Assembly: GCF_036850765.1 (NCBI RefSeq)
Contig: NC_089493.1
Coordinates: 194,078,706 to 194,142,705 of the forward strand
Reading direction: 5' to 3'
DNA from: Saccopteryx bilineata
Lineage: Eukaryota; Chordata; Mammalia; Chiroptera; Emballonuridae
DNA length: 64,000 nucleotides
Each line of letters begins with the position of its first letter. The stretch's first letter is position 1. Both the position numbers and the translations under genes were made by a program. Below, piece after piece: positions 10,476 to 20,854 of this stretch. The notes under the pieces were generated by a model. That model was given only the letters and a program-made list of their open reading frames with translations. It searched no databases and was not told the DNA's origin.

Positions 10476-10789
10476 TGATAGATACATGAATTGACCAGGA
10501 ATTACAACTGACCTTGTTCTGTTCCGCTTGGCTGCCTGACCCCCACCCTTAATTACCAGACAGTCGCCCCTGGGACAGAGGGGTTCCAGGAAGCTGGTCG
10601 ATGGCCCCAAGGAAGAGTGTTCCAGAAAGCCGAACATACCAGCACACCCTTGCTCGAGGCTATCCCCAATCCTATAACATTTTGCCTCAGTCTGTTTTTG
10701 GGGCCCTTCTTTCGGAGAAGCGCCAGGCAGGTCTTTCTCCTCTAATAAAGCCTGCACACCTGAAGTTTCAGCGCCGTCTCATTCTTACA
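10476..10789 (+). mobile_element. Solo LTR of an endogenous retrovirus, inserted in L1
   Basis: A 314-bp insert that begins TGATAG and ends CTTACA (TG..CA ends), flanked by a 5-bp duplication aggct at 10471-10475 and 10790-10794. The outside sequences join into continuous L1. Inside are a TATA-like cctataacatt (about 10670-10680) and a polyadenylation signal aataaa (10744-10749) about 40 bp before the end, as expected for an LTR with a short R-U5. No internal viral sequence adjoins it, so it is a recombined single LTR. The family is not identified; class I (gammaretrovirus-like) is the likeliest from size and signals. Confidence 0.85.
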
Positions 10790-11107
10790 AGGCTGAGTGA
10801 AATAAGCCAGTCACAAAAAAAAACAAGTACCATCTGATTCTACTTACATGGATTCCACTTGAGAGAGTGGTGGAAACCACAGAGGCAGAGAGCAGAGTGG
10901 TTGCCAGGGGCAGGGAGAGGGGGAAATGGAGAGTTGTTGGTGGGCGCAGAGTTTTGTTACAGCCCCACCAGCAGTGCCCAAGGGTTCTAATTTCTCTGGG
11001 AACTGGGTGCACACCAGTGTGAATGGACTTAACGCCACTGAACTGTGCACTTAAAATAAGTTAAGATGGTCAATTTTCTGTTCTACATGCTTTGCCACCA
11101 CTAAAAC

Positions 11108-11640
11108 AGCGGCAAAGCCCCCACGCCCCGCCATGCTCTGCTAAGGCGCACAACTTGGACTCCTACGTGGGGGAGCGGAAGTCTCAGCTTCCTCCGCTTG
11201 CTCCTTAGACCTGCAGCCAACTTCCTCTGCTCCGTAGCCCTGCGCGCGCTGTTGTGGGCACCCCAAGTCCTGGGGGCATCCCGTGAGACGCACAGCGGAA
11301 AGGCTCCTAATGCATGGAGGTGCTGACCGCACGTGACAACAGCCAAACCACCGCCGGGATGCCTTGTTTACCCGGAGGAGCGGTGGGCAGAGGGCGGAGG
11401 GTTCCCCATTCTCTCCCTGCTTCAGCCGCTGCGCTGGGCGGGTCTCGACGGCGGGAGTGGGCGGCAGACACAAACAGCGAGGTGGAAGGCGAGCCCCTCA
11501 GTGGAAGAGACCTTTATCCGGGCCAGGATTCAGGGGCCCAAGGATTCGCCCAGGGTCACACACGCCCATCTGTCCGCTGCCAGGTCCCACGTGCCAGACC
11601 CTGCGCTCCAGACCACTGCGCTTGCCACCCCCTGAAATCG
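11108..11640. other. GC-rich single-copy sequence
   Basis: Moderate CpG content at 11230-11470 (tgcgcgcgctgt, accgccgggatg, gcgctgggcgggtctcgacg). Open frames occur in several registers on both strands with no recognisable domain. 11515-11640 may contain a degraded MIR (gcccagggtcacac). A weak promoter-like or CpG-rich segment is possible but not shown. Confidence 0.4.
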
Positions 11641-11900
11641 AAACTATTTTTACACGCTCTGGCTAACTTTCTAATCACTTATTTTTCAAAGAACACTTTA
11701 TTATGTTAACAAAACCTCTACTCCACAATTAACTCTAATTACACAAGCAATTAAATTGGGAGTAAGATAATTTTACCATTTAAAGCTATTTTATGCTGAC
11801 TCTAGAGTCCCCCCCATTATTTCTTGGTTATAATTGTTATTTAATGAACAATTAAATAAGTTTGACTCCACTTAAACATTTTTTAAGGGTCATTCTGTCC
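11640..11900. promoter_or_regulatory. AT-rich stretch dense in TAATTA-type motifs, candidate conserved element
   Basis: About 260 bp that breaks sharply from the GC-rich flank. It holds many homeodomain-type cores: ttctaatcac, ctctaattacac, agcaattaaattgg, ataattttacc, ataattgttatttaatgaac, acaattaaataag. It is not a recognisable repeat. Such clusters are common in developmental enhancers, but AT-rich neutral DNA also produces them by chance; conservation data would decide. Confidence 0.3.
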
Positions 11901-13961
11901 CCCTGTTCATGCACCTGTGCACACTGCACTTGCTTTGATGGAGCATCTCAAGGCGGGACACATAGCCAATTCTCTTGAGCAACTTGGAAGCAAAGCTTGT
12001 CTTGACCAATCTGTCAATCAAAGGTAGGAGGAAATCATTCCAACACATGGGATTGGTTAACATAATCTATAGTGTTAATGTAATCTATTAAGTGCTCTGT
12101 CTAACTAATGACCCCCAAGTCAATAGCATGAAATTTGGGGTTCTCTTCTGGGTCATTTACGTTCCCGGAACGATCCTTAGCATTTTGAAAATATCCTGGT
12201 GACTGTCGGGGTACCCACAGTGAGTTCCCACGGGCAGCCTCAAGGTGTTTCTGGCTGGAATCACACCAATTCAGGGTGAATCTGTCAACAATGGCTGTTA
12301 TCATGAACGGCTGACTCATGCCCCCCAGATACTCTGACTCATGCTGATGAAGTCACAGAGCTAGCTGCATTTAGAGGGCTGACGTTGGGATGCCCCCGGG
12401 GCCATCAGTGGAGAAGAATTTAATCAGGGCTCCTTGGGTGTGACACGTTTGGGAGTCATTGACTTAACTGTAGGTCGACATCTTTCAAAAGTTGACTTCA
12501 AAAATATTCGCTCATTTAACTCTTTATCTTCTTTCTTTAAACTTCTCCTGTAGCTGTCCCCTAGGCTTACAGCTTCTGAGTCCATGGCCAGATCCTTTGA
12601 CCCTCTGGGTCCTGAGGGTCACCAGATACCATAAATACTGTAGAAGACATACTCACATCAAACAGTTGTTCATTGTTTATTGACAACTCAAATTTAACTG
12701 GCTGTCCTGTATTTTTACTTGTTAAGTCTGGCCGCCTTGCCCACTAATGATTTACGAAGCCCACTCAATTGAAGGAGAAGATAGCCCCTCCTCCCCAAGC
12801 ACCTATGGGTGGCCTTATGTTTTACAAGGTCATAAATGAAACAACAATACGCAAAGCACTTTAAAACAGAGATGTTTGACCTTTCCAAACATGGTAAGCT
12901 CTTATGTGGAAGCCATTTTGATTGGTTAAAAATATGTATATCATGAAAAAATAGTTCGTGTATTTTCGGAAACCTTTTTCACAGCAGCAGATTGTCTTGA
13001 AATGCTCACGACCGGCAGCTGAGGTCTCTTCCCTGACTCAGGGGAGACGGCAAGGTGTCCACTTCCTCATGGACGCAAAGGCACGGCTGAAAGGCGGTCA
13101 CTTCTTCACTCTCGAGAGAAAAGACGTGAGTTTCGGAAGCCTGGGGTTTGGTCGAAGGCCACGCAGGGGGTGAACTGCGCCCTTGGCCTGAGAAGTAGAA
13201 GAATTCCATGCTGGCCCCATGGACGGGAGCCCAACAGAGTTTGGGGTTTTGCGAGGACACTGGGCCAGCCTTTTTAAAACCTGGAAAAAGGGACTGTTTA
13301 TTAGTAGAGAGTCATGGAACTTGCCAGAAATCTCCTCCAGAAGCAGAGCAGAGCTGGTCGAGAGGGTGTGTGGGAAGGGCAGTGGTGGGAGGCGGGCAAG
13401 CTTTGGGCTGGGTGCCACAGAGCCCAGCCTGGGCAATACACCAGTCAGTCACACAGCACCGGATGGGACAATGAGTGTGATGTGCTTGGTGCACTTCCAG
13501 GCACATCGGAAGTGCTTAACAAATACCGCCGTGATCACCATCACCATCGTCAAATCATCATCACGGTGGGAAGGGGGACCCTAAGGAACCCCAGGAAGGG
13601 GTTGAGATTTATCGCTTAGAGACCCTGGCTGATCTCCCTGCTCCCTAGCCGTCCCCCCCCCCCACACTTAACAGATCATATACTCTCTGAAACCCTCTGT
13701 GACTCGATGACTTCCAGACCAACCCACCTGCACTTCTGCCTGGAAGGCGGTCAGTGGTGGGGGGGACGGCCACTGAATGAGCTCAGGATGCCACGTCCTG
13801 GTCCTCGGCCAGGACCTGGCTGTGCATCGCGACAAAGTGCGACTTTGCAGGTGCCACTCTGCGGCCGGGAGCTGGGACGAAACAGACAAGAAGGTACCGT
13901 CCCCGGGGGCCCAGGGAGAGAGAGAAGGGGACATGTGCGTATTTCTCTTCTAATTACAGCA
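11901..13961. other. About 2 kb of single-copy sequence
   Basis: No gene, named repeat or RNA recognised. 13470-13560 has a MIR-like end (aagtgcttaacaaataccgc). The longest frames (13219-13584 plus, 13707-14114 plus) show no domain and overlap equally long frames on the other strand. Confidence 0.45.
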
Positions 13962-13969
13962 GGGGTCCC

Positions 13970-14292
13970 CAAACTACGGCCCGCGGGCCGCATGCGGCCC
14001 TCTGAGGCCATTTATCCGGCCCCCGCCGCACTTCCGGAAGGGGCACCTCTTTCATTGGTGGTCAGTGAGAGGAGCATAGTTCCCATTGAAATACTGGTCA
14101 GTTTGTTGATTTAAATTTACTTGTTCTTTATTTTAAATATTGTATTTATTTCAGTTTTGTCTTTTTACTTTAAAATAAGATATGTGCAGTGTGCATAGGG
14201 ATTTGTTCATAGTTTTTTTTTTATAGTCCGGCCCTCCAACGGTCTGAGGCACAGTGAACTGGCCCCCTGTGTAAAAAGTTTGGGGACCCCTG
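13970..14292 (-). mobile_element. Non-autonomous hAT MITE, type 2, short form, inverted (323 bp)
   Basis: Same family as 2735-3064 in the opposite orientation. Ends CAGGGGTCCCCAAACT and tttggggacccctg, with a perfect 8-bp target duplication aattacag at 13962-13969 and 14293-14300. It also lacks the 35-bp internal segment (atagttcccattg directly follows gaggagc). Confidence 0.96.
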
Positions 14293-14300
14293 AATTACAG

Positions 14301-15045
14301 GCATCGTTTCCCTCTTCGAAAGGAGAGAAACTTTTCCCATCAGGTCTGGTTAAAAGGACGGCTTTGTGGTGAAGGGACTTTCTGACCGAACCAAGGGTCT
14401 CCCAGTAGAGCCCCCGCCATCACTAGGCAGGGCTCTCTGGTGGTGACCCCTGCAGGAGGACAAAACCTAGCTGCTCCACGTTTCTGTGTTCCCCATGAGA
14501 TCCTGCCCCCGATCACAGCACAACTAAAACACTAGAAGCATCACCGGGTCATGCCCAGCGCGTCTGGTCCGTAGCCACGTTCCGGCCGAGCCCCAGGCTT
14601 GATGAATCAACCCCAGTGCAGCTATATTTAGGCCTCTGCCTGCTAATGTTTCTATTTGCCACCAAGCCCCAAGGAGCAACGCCAGAGAGCATCTCTCATG
14701 TCCCTGTCTCCATGGAAACAGTTTTCTGGCTTTGTGTGCCAGCCCCGGAAACGAGGAGAATCTGTGCCGCTTCCGCCGACACACAGAATGGGAGTTTTGC
14801 TCCATTAAACCAGCCCAGCCTGGTTCCTGGTCCCATCCCGGGAAGCACGGAGCAGGGAGGTCTGGGGCAGGTTGGGGCGGAACTGGCTGCACGGGTGTCT
14901 CTTCACCTCACCTCTGTCTCACTTGCTGTGTGAGCTCCACAGCCTTAGAGTGCTTCGTAAGACAGACGGAGAGAATTGGGAGTTCGGGATCTGCACATTC
15001 TAAATAAAGGCATCTGACTGGAAGAAATGAAGGAAGAAAGGAAAG
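14301..15045. other. Single-copy sequence, no gene recognised
   Basis: About 750 bp without a recognised feature. Open frames at 14524-14892 (minus) and 14616-14933 (plus) overlap each other and have no domain. Confidence 0.45.
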
Positions 15046-15091
15046 GAGGGAGAGAGAGAGAGAGAGAGAGGAAGAGAAAGAGAGAGAGAGA
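15046..15091. repeat. (GA)n microsatellite
   Basis: Purine tract of GA units broken by single A or G changes. Confidence 0.95.
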
Positions 15092-15555
15092 ATGGAGCGA
15101 TGGTTAACTGTGTGCTGTCTGAGGATGACAGTGTGGGTCCCGAGCAGAGGGGCCAGGGGATGTTCACTTTTATTCCTGTGTTATTTGGATTTTTTAAAAA
15201 CAGTGGTCCTGTGTGACTTCTGTGATGCAGTCAAGCCAAAGCGTTCCCTGTTACTGATGCAGCCTGTGTCGGTGACAATGTACCACCTTCCATCCACTTC
15301 AGCTGTTCAGCTGAGATTCAGCTCCATCATTTGGAGCCCTGCAGACATCACAGTGGTCTGGGGACAGGGTCAGGGCAGGTGGGGGAAGCCAGCCACAACC
15401 ACGATCTCTCATCTGTTGCTAGAGCCTCCCTCCTCCACTCAGCACAACCTGGGCTCTAACCCTCCCAGATGTGCTGCCCAGGTCCTCACTCACCGAGAGG
15501 CAGGCATTCCACACCTGCCGTGGTTGGTACGTCCATTATACCTCAATGGAGTTTT
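15092..15555. other. Single-copy sequence with a 157-residue open frame, probably non-coding
   Basis: An open frame (plus strand, 15092-15565) begins right after the GA tract and ends inside the SINE at 15556. Its translation has no motif I recognise, and a frame that ends in a SINE argues against a conserved gene. Confidence 0.4.
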
Positions 15556-15762
15556 TCTTTTTTAAGATTTTATTTATTGATTTTACAGAGACAGAGGAGA
15601 GAGGTGCGGGGAACAAGAAGTATCAACTAATGGTTGCTTCACTTTAGTTGCTCGTTGATTGCTTGTTATATGTGCCTTGACTGGGCAAGCCTGGGGTTTC
15701 GAACCAACAACCTCAGCATTCCAGGTTGATGCTCTATCCACTGTGCCACCACAGGCCAGGCC
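15556..15762 (-). mobile_element. Family C SINE copy 2
   Basis: Minus-strand copy: A/T tail at left (tttttaagattttatttatt), head at right (gtgccaccacaggccaggc). Target duplication of 17 bp with two mismatches, tacctcaatggagtttt (15539-15555) and tacctcaatacagtttt (15763-15779). Confidence 0.92.
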
Positions 15763-16019
15763 TACCTCAATACAGTTTTAAAAAAATAAATAAATTTGAC
15801 TTTTGTCTTCATCAAAATTATATGATAATTATGCCTGGTTTTATGGGTCAAATAGTGTCGTCAGGTTTATGGTATAAAAAAAAAAAAAGAATGAGAAAGA
15901 ATGGTACATTTCTCTCCCCGTTAGTCCAGATTTCTGCCTCCTAGAGAAAGATCGTTCAGTGGTGTTAAGTTTTTCTTCCAGCACCTTCTTCCATGTTCTA
16001 AGCAAGGTATCTCTATTAC

Positions 16020-16115
16020 TATTTATTTAAAAAAATCTTTTTCTATTTTTCAATTATAGTTGACATACTGTATTATGTTAATTTTGGGGTGCACCATGAC
16101 CATTTCTTGGTGTTC
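16020..16115. mobile_element. Possible LINE-1 terminal fragment
   Basis: ttttcaattatagttgacat actgtattatgttaattttg gggtgcacca resembles the L1 untranslated segment 'aattgtagttgacatacaatattatattag..ggtgtaca'; the same module recurs at 42027. Short and diverged. Confidence 0.5.
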
Positions 16116-17460
16116 TCATTTTAGATGTTGACTGTGGGCTCTTCCTCATGGATAAGGATGAAGGTTGAGCTCATATACGCTCAGCTCCGACACGTGCTTT
16201 TTCTCCACCCATCTTCCCCACGAGGTCAGGACACAGCGTTTGCTTAGGGCGAATACAGTGTGCACACTATTCTGCCCATATACAGAGTATTCACAGCCCT
16301 TTCCGGCATGTCGTAACTGTCTGGTGTCTCCGGGGTGGTCTCGTTTCCGTCAGGTGCTTCGCGCTTTATGGGGCCTATCGCGGGTTCATCCTAGAACTCC
16401 CGGACCGAGGTGCCAACCTGCTGTCAGGACATCCATCAGGGAGTCTGCTGGTTTCATCACCTGGTGGTGACTTATCTCTAAGAGGTGTTTCCCCTGCTCC
16501 CACCTGACCGACTGCTGTCTCGTCCTGCTGCATGGCTGGGTCCCCTGCTTCCAAATCCTATAGCCCTACAGCCCAGCATGATAGTTCAGAGGTCACCCCC
16601 CCACCCCCCGCCCACATCTGCTACCTAGGCACGCCTGTTCCCCGCCCCAGGCTGAGCTGCAAACTCACGTACCCAAACCATACAGTCCGTGCAGAAGTCA
16701 AGGGATGCTTTCCAGCTGAGAACAAAACAATTTTATATCATTGCATAGAATCCCCAAATTATTGTATCCCTCTGGTAATTTCGATGGGCATTTGGGGGGA
16801 CTGGGGAAATTCAGTACGTGGGTCTCTGGCATGGCCATATTGGTCCAGCGGTTGAGAAGGTGACTCTCGTTCTTCTGTTAGCTGTTTCCCAGGTGAGTTC
16901 ACACCAGACGCTTAGTCCACAACTGCCTTTCCTTAAAAGGCACACGGCCTCTTTCGTGCAGGCTCTGGGTGTTCACTCATTGGGGGCAGCTTTCCATCAT
17001 CCTTGTGGCCCCCAAATCTTTGTTCGCCATGGGCCGGTCACAGGGTCTACCTCTGTTTTGAGTGTTTTATGTCCAGAGTGATGTCCACAGGAAGCGATGG
17101 CTCAGTGGCGAGCAGCGGTCTCTCCAGGTCTGTCCTGTCCCATTTCGCCGGGTGGCTACTGTGACATGATCCAAACGGAAGCCTGCACTGGATCTTTCAG
17201 AGTCGGTTAGGGCCGCCGGGAAATGTGTTGGCTCCTCTGTCCCTCTTTGGGTGACAGTGTGCGAGCCACGCAGTTTCAAAGCCAGAGCTTCTGGGGTCAC
17301 CCCTTCCCCCCTTCCCCCATTGCCACACTGGGAATGCTCAGAGAGCCACTGGCAATGTTGAGAGGAGATGCAAAGAAGGTTTTTTAAATTGTTACAATTA
17401 AAAGCTTGGTGGGCGTGACTTGGTGCTTCTCCAGAGTAGCAGGCGATCATCACCATCATC
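16116..17460. other. About 1.3 kb of single-copy sequence
   Basis: No gene or repeat family recognised. Frames at 16532-16855 (plus) and 17067-17462 (minus) have no domain or supporting signals. Confidence 0.45.
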
Positions 17461-17479
17461 ATCTTAATAGCTTCTATGG

Positions 17480-17670
17480 GCGCTACACAAACATGGGCCT
17501 CGTTGAATTCCTGCGCTCACCCCGTAAGGGGTGTTGCTAGTCCATTTCCCACGTGAGGAAACAGAGGATGCAGTGCTGAGCACAGGCATCCGAGGAATAG
17601 TTACTGAGTAAATGAATGAATGGACCGAGGAAGGGACTCTCCCAAGGTCACGGGGCATGTGCATGGGGTG
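17480..17670 (-). mobile_element. Possible MIR fragment
   Basis: cctgcgctcaccccgtaagg ggtg, tagtccatttcccacgtgag gaaacagagg and agtaaatgaatgaatgg give the minus-strand MIR order in a degraded form. Confidence 0.45.
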
Positions 17671-17884
17671 GGGGGAGGGAACTCCAGGGATGGGCCTTTC
17701 CCGGAGCGCCTTCCCCGCCTCTGAAGCACGTCCTGAATTTCAGCGTGCCCTGTGCGCCCTGTGCGTCCATCCCTCAAACCTCAGCACCGCCCTCGCCAAC
17801 GGCTTTGGAAGGAGGAATGGAAGCTCATACGCGAAACTGTCAGGGCCGCGCATTAATCCGTTCACTCACGAGCCAGTTGTTAAC

Positions 17885-18012
17885 ATATGTCAAGCCTCAT
17901 ATCTGGGATCGCTTTGTAAGTTATATGAATGTCTAACCACTATGCTGTGCACCTGAAACGACTGTAATGTTGAATGTCAACTGTAATTGGGAAATTAAAA
18001 AAAAAAAAAATC
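17885..18012 (+). mobile_element. LINE-1 3' tail
   Basis: tctaaccactatgctgtgca cctgaaacgactgtaatgtt gaatgtcaactgtaattggg ends in a poly-A run. This is the L1 terminal segment 'ctatgttgtacacctgaaactaatataatattgtatgtcaactataatt'. Confidence 0.8.
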
Positions 18013-18433
18013 CAGCCTCTATTAAGCAGGGAGGGGGGAGGGCGCGCAGGGTAAGGGACTCGAGCTGGGGAAGACACAGCTTGTTTTCTCGAAGAGCCCC
18101 ATCGCCCTGGGGTCAGACACACGCACCTGCAAGAGGCATGCGAGAGCCCCGTGTCAGGTCAGCACCCCGCAGGGCCACCAGCCCACTAGGCTTTCCTGGA
18201 CCTTGGCCACATTTAGCACCACAGTTCCGCATCCTCACACACCTGGGACCTGGACAAACCAGGACGGTTGGTCTGCTTGGTACACAGGTTTCTCTGCCTG
18301 CCGCAGGGGACCTGACGGGTTTGTCACGAGATTGATTCAAGCCCTGGCCAATGGTGCAGTGCGTAGAGCATCATCCTAGAGCAGTGGTTCTCAAACCTTT
18401 TTAAGTTGGAGCGCATTTAAAATCCTACAAATA

Positions 18434-18820
18434 GCCCTGGCCGGTTGGCTCAGCGGTAGAGCGTCGGCCTGGCGTGCGGGGGACCGGGGTTCGATTCCCG
18501 GCCAGGGCACACAGGAGAAGCGCCCATTTGCTTCTCCACCCCTACCCCCTCCTTCCTCTCTGTCTCTCTCTTCCCCTCCCGCAGCCAAGGCTCCATTGGA
18601 GCAAAGATGGCCCGGGCGCTGGGGATGGCTCCTTGGCCTCTGCCCCAGGCGCTAGAGTGGCTCTGGTCGCGACAGAGCGACGCCCCCAGAGGGGCAGATC
18701 ATCGCCCCCTGGTGGGCAGAGCGTCGCCCCTGGTGGGCGTGCCGGGTGGACCCCGGTCGGGCTCATGTGGGAGTCTGTCTGACTGTCTCTCCCCGTTTCC
18801 AGCTTCAGAAAAAAAAAAAA
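18434..18820 (+). mobile_element. Family A SINE copy 3, inside the hAT element
   Basis: Full-length with intact A and B boxes. A perfect 13-bp target duplication aatcctacaaata is found at 18421-18433 and 18821-18833. Duplicated form of the cccctggtgggcagagcgtc segment. It is younger than the hAT element that holds it. Confidence 0.97.
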
Positions 18821-19053
18821 AATCCTACAAATAATTGCAGGAACACTATATACAAATTTCTGAGAAATATGTTATAATAAAGTCAAATATTAAAGGAAAA
18901 AATATAAAGTCCAAGAGTACTTTTATGATAATTAAATGAAATAAAATGACAAAATCAAATTTATTCTGACATTAAAAAACATTTTTATGTTACATTTTTT
19001 GAGTTATGCTTTTTAGAATTTGTAAAAAATAGGGGTTAAAAAATAAAAAAATG

Positions 19054-19432
19054 GCCCTGGCCAGTTGGCTCAGTGGTAGAGTGTTGGCCTGGCGTGCAGA
19101 AGTCCCGGGTTCGATTCCTGGCCAGGGCACACAGGAGAGGCACCTGTCTGCTTCTCCACCCCTCCCCCTCTCCTTCTTCTCTGTCTCTCTCTTCCCCTCC
19201 TGCAGCTGAGGCTCCATTGGAGCAAAAGATGGCCCGGGTGCTGGGGATGGCTCCTTGGACTCTGCCCCAGGCGCTAGGGTGGCTCTGGTCACGACAGAGC
19301 GACGCCCCAGATGGGCAGAGCATCGCCCCCTGGTGGGCGTGCCGGGTGGATCCCGGTCGGGGGCATGCGGGAGTCTGTCTGACTGCCTCCCCGTTTCCAG
19401 CTTCAGAAAAAAAAAATACCAAAAAAAAAAAA
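19054..19432 (+). mobile_element. Family A SINE copy 4, inside the hAT element
   Basis: Full-length. Carries agatgggcagagcatc and the single form of the cccctggtgggc segment. Flanks share aaaaaaatg (19045-19053 and 19426-19434), which is A-rich and so only weakly diagnostic. Confidence 0.94.
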
Positions 19433-19443
19433 TGACAAAAAAG

Positions 19444-19764
19444 TTATCTTTTTATATATATAGATATATCCTTAGTAAAATTTAGTAAATTCGGTAGGTC
19501 CTGGAGTGAATGTATTTTTTCATTCTTGTGTTCATGAGAAATATGAGCCTGATGTGTGCTAGCAATTTCTTCAATGTTTGGAAATATATTTGAAAGGCAA
19601 ACTCTCATTTTCTCATCAATACATTGAGGAATTCTTCTCTTTTTACTCTTGTGTTGAGTGCAGAAAACCCCCACCATACATATCATCTTAACTTTACACC
19701 AAACAAAGGATAGAAGAAACTTAACTCCAGTCTTTCCGGGGAAAATGGGGGGTAGTGTAAACAA
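19444..19764 (-). pseudogene. Relic of a hAT transposase C-terminus
   Basis: A 106-residue minus-strand open frame within the hAT element. Around residues 46-75 it contains CIDEKMRVCLSNIFPNIEEI followed by a HQAHISH-like end. That resembles the conserved tail of hAT transposases of the Charlie/Buster type, in which a 'LR..LS.I.PDI..L...KQAQ.SH' block closes the protein. In the relic the frame reads on past this point. No catalytic D-D-E region is present. Seen: the motif, strand and location inside the 8-bp-flanked element. Inferred: the hAT assignment of the protein, from memory of the family. Confidence 0.6.
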
Positions 19765-20205
19765 TCCAGCACCACAGCTTAACAGCCTTTTGCAACCTAA
19801 TCAGGCAAGTGAGGTGGGGGGTTAGGCAGACTGTCAGCTTACAGCCAATTCCTCACACCTCTGTCCCCCAAAATCTAAACTCCAAAAACCCTATTGGTTT
19901 TTTGGTCCCCAACAGGCACATATTTCTCTGGAATACCATACGGCGCACCTGGAAATCTTCTAGGGCGCATCAGTGTGCCCTGGCGCACACTTTGAGAACC
20001 ACTATCCTAGAGCATTGAGGTCACCGGCTCCATCCAGAGGGTGCCAGCTTGACCCCTAGGTTGCTGGTTCGAGCCCTGGTCAGGGCTCAGATGAGAAGCA
20101 ATCAATGGATACACAACTCAATGGAACAACAAGTTGATGCTTTTCTCTCTCTCTCATTTCCTCTTTCTCTCAGAGAGAGAGAGAGAGAGAGAGAGATTGA
20201 CTCAA

Positions 20206-20854
20206 ATTTAAGAGAACAATGAAAGCAGTCAGCAGCACGGGGACTCTGCAGTCTACCAGGCATCCCTCCCCTCCTGTTAAAAGCTCACAGAAGTCCTGTG
20301 TGGTAGACCCCATGGTAACCCATGGCAACCCAGGGTCAAAGGTGTCCACTGATGTGTTCAAGGTCAAGTTGTAGGCAAGCATCAGTGTGTTTTACTCAGG
20401 GAAAAAAGAGGTCATTAACAAAGAGACGGTGCAGACAGACCTGTGGGTTTAGGACAGAGGGGTGGAGACTTCCAGCCCCAGCAGGGAGATGAGGGGAGCA
20501 GTCGGGTGGGCTCCCTCAAAATGGTCTATGTGGGATAATGGGGTGTGGACTCTGTGTCCACCACCGGCATGTCCCAGCAAGGGCCTTCCTGGCTACACGT
20601 GACCTTAAGCAAGTCAGACATGTCTGAACTTGGGATGTTTGTTGTTCTGGAAGAGGGTTCATGATCCCTACCTGGCGTGACTGTTGCCGAGGTTTTAAGT
20701 GACATAGATTGTGGGAGTACTTGGTAACAGGGCTTGCCTTTGTTAGGGACTTGAGAGATGTTGGTTTCCTTTGACATTCCTCAGATTTTTTCCCCCTGTT
20801 GCAAGCAGCAGAAATCAAATTTAAACCAAAAAATATATATATCAAAGCAATTAG
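20206..20854. other. Single-copy sequence, no gene recognised
   Basis: About 640 bp. The only frames (20516-20845 minus and overlaps) show no domain and run into the poly-A-like acccaaaaaatatatat just before the next SINE. Confidence 0.45.

Larger units (their letters stand above)
9764..11107 (+). mobile_element. LINE-1 3' part, interrupted by a SINE and a solo LTR
   Basis: L1 order is clear: aatgtggagaaactggaatg, gcactgttgaggggaatata, (SINE), aagtggttcctcaaataatt, atgacccaacaattccattt, catagcaacattattctcaa, tattattcagcctgagaaag, (LTR), gagtgaaataagccagtcac, gtggttgccaggggcaggga, cttaacgccactgaactgtg, and a 3' end near 11107. Removing the inserts at 9826-10161 and 10476-10789 restores L1 continuity. 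The L1 is therefore older than both. Confidence 0.92.
18382..20004. mobile_element. hAT element inserted in a SINE and itself split by two SINEs
   Basis: Ends CAGTGGTTCTCAAA (left) and TTTGAGAACCACTA (right); the final base of the right end is mutated. A perfect 8-bp target duplication tcctagag lies at 18374-18381 and 20005-20012. Sub-terminal segments are also related (gcgcatttaa; cggcgcacctgg, ctggcgcacac). Without the two family A SINEs the element is about 0.84 kb. It contains the relic of a transposase 3' end on the minus strand, so it is an internally deleted derivative of a once-autonomous element. Confidence 0.92.
18341..20193 (+). mobile_element. tRNA SINE split by a hAT element (outer level of nest)
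   Basis: The head lies at 18341-18381 (gccctggccaatggtgcagt, gcgtagagcatcatcctaga) and resumes at 20005 (tcctagagcattgaggtcac, ttgctggttcgagccctggt, agatgagaagcaatcaatgg). It ends in CT/GA tracts at 20193. Target duplication of 12 bp with one mismatch: agattgattcaa (18329-18340) and agattgactcaa (20194-20205). This duplication brackets the whole 1.85 kb, proving that everything between arrived later. It resembles families B and C but is distinct. Confidence 0.93.

Noticed and set aside
15092..15565. 157-residue open frame
   Set aside because: No recognised motif and the frame terminates in a SINE; a lineage-specific gene cannot be excluded but is not supported.
17453..17463. Short CAT repeat as an outlier of the 28.9-kb array
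   Set aside because: Only a few units; a chance trinucleotide run.
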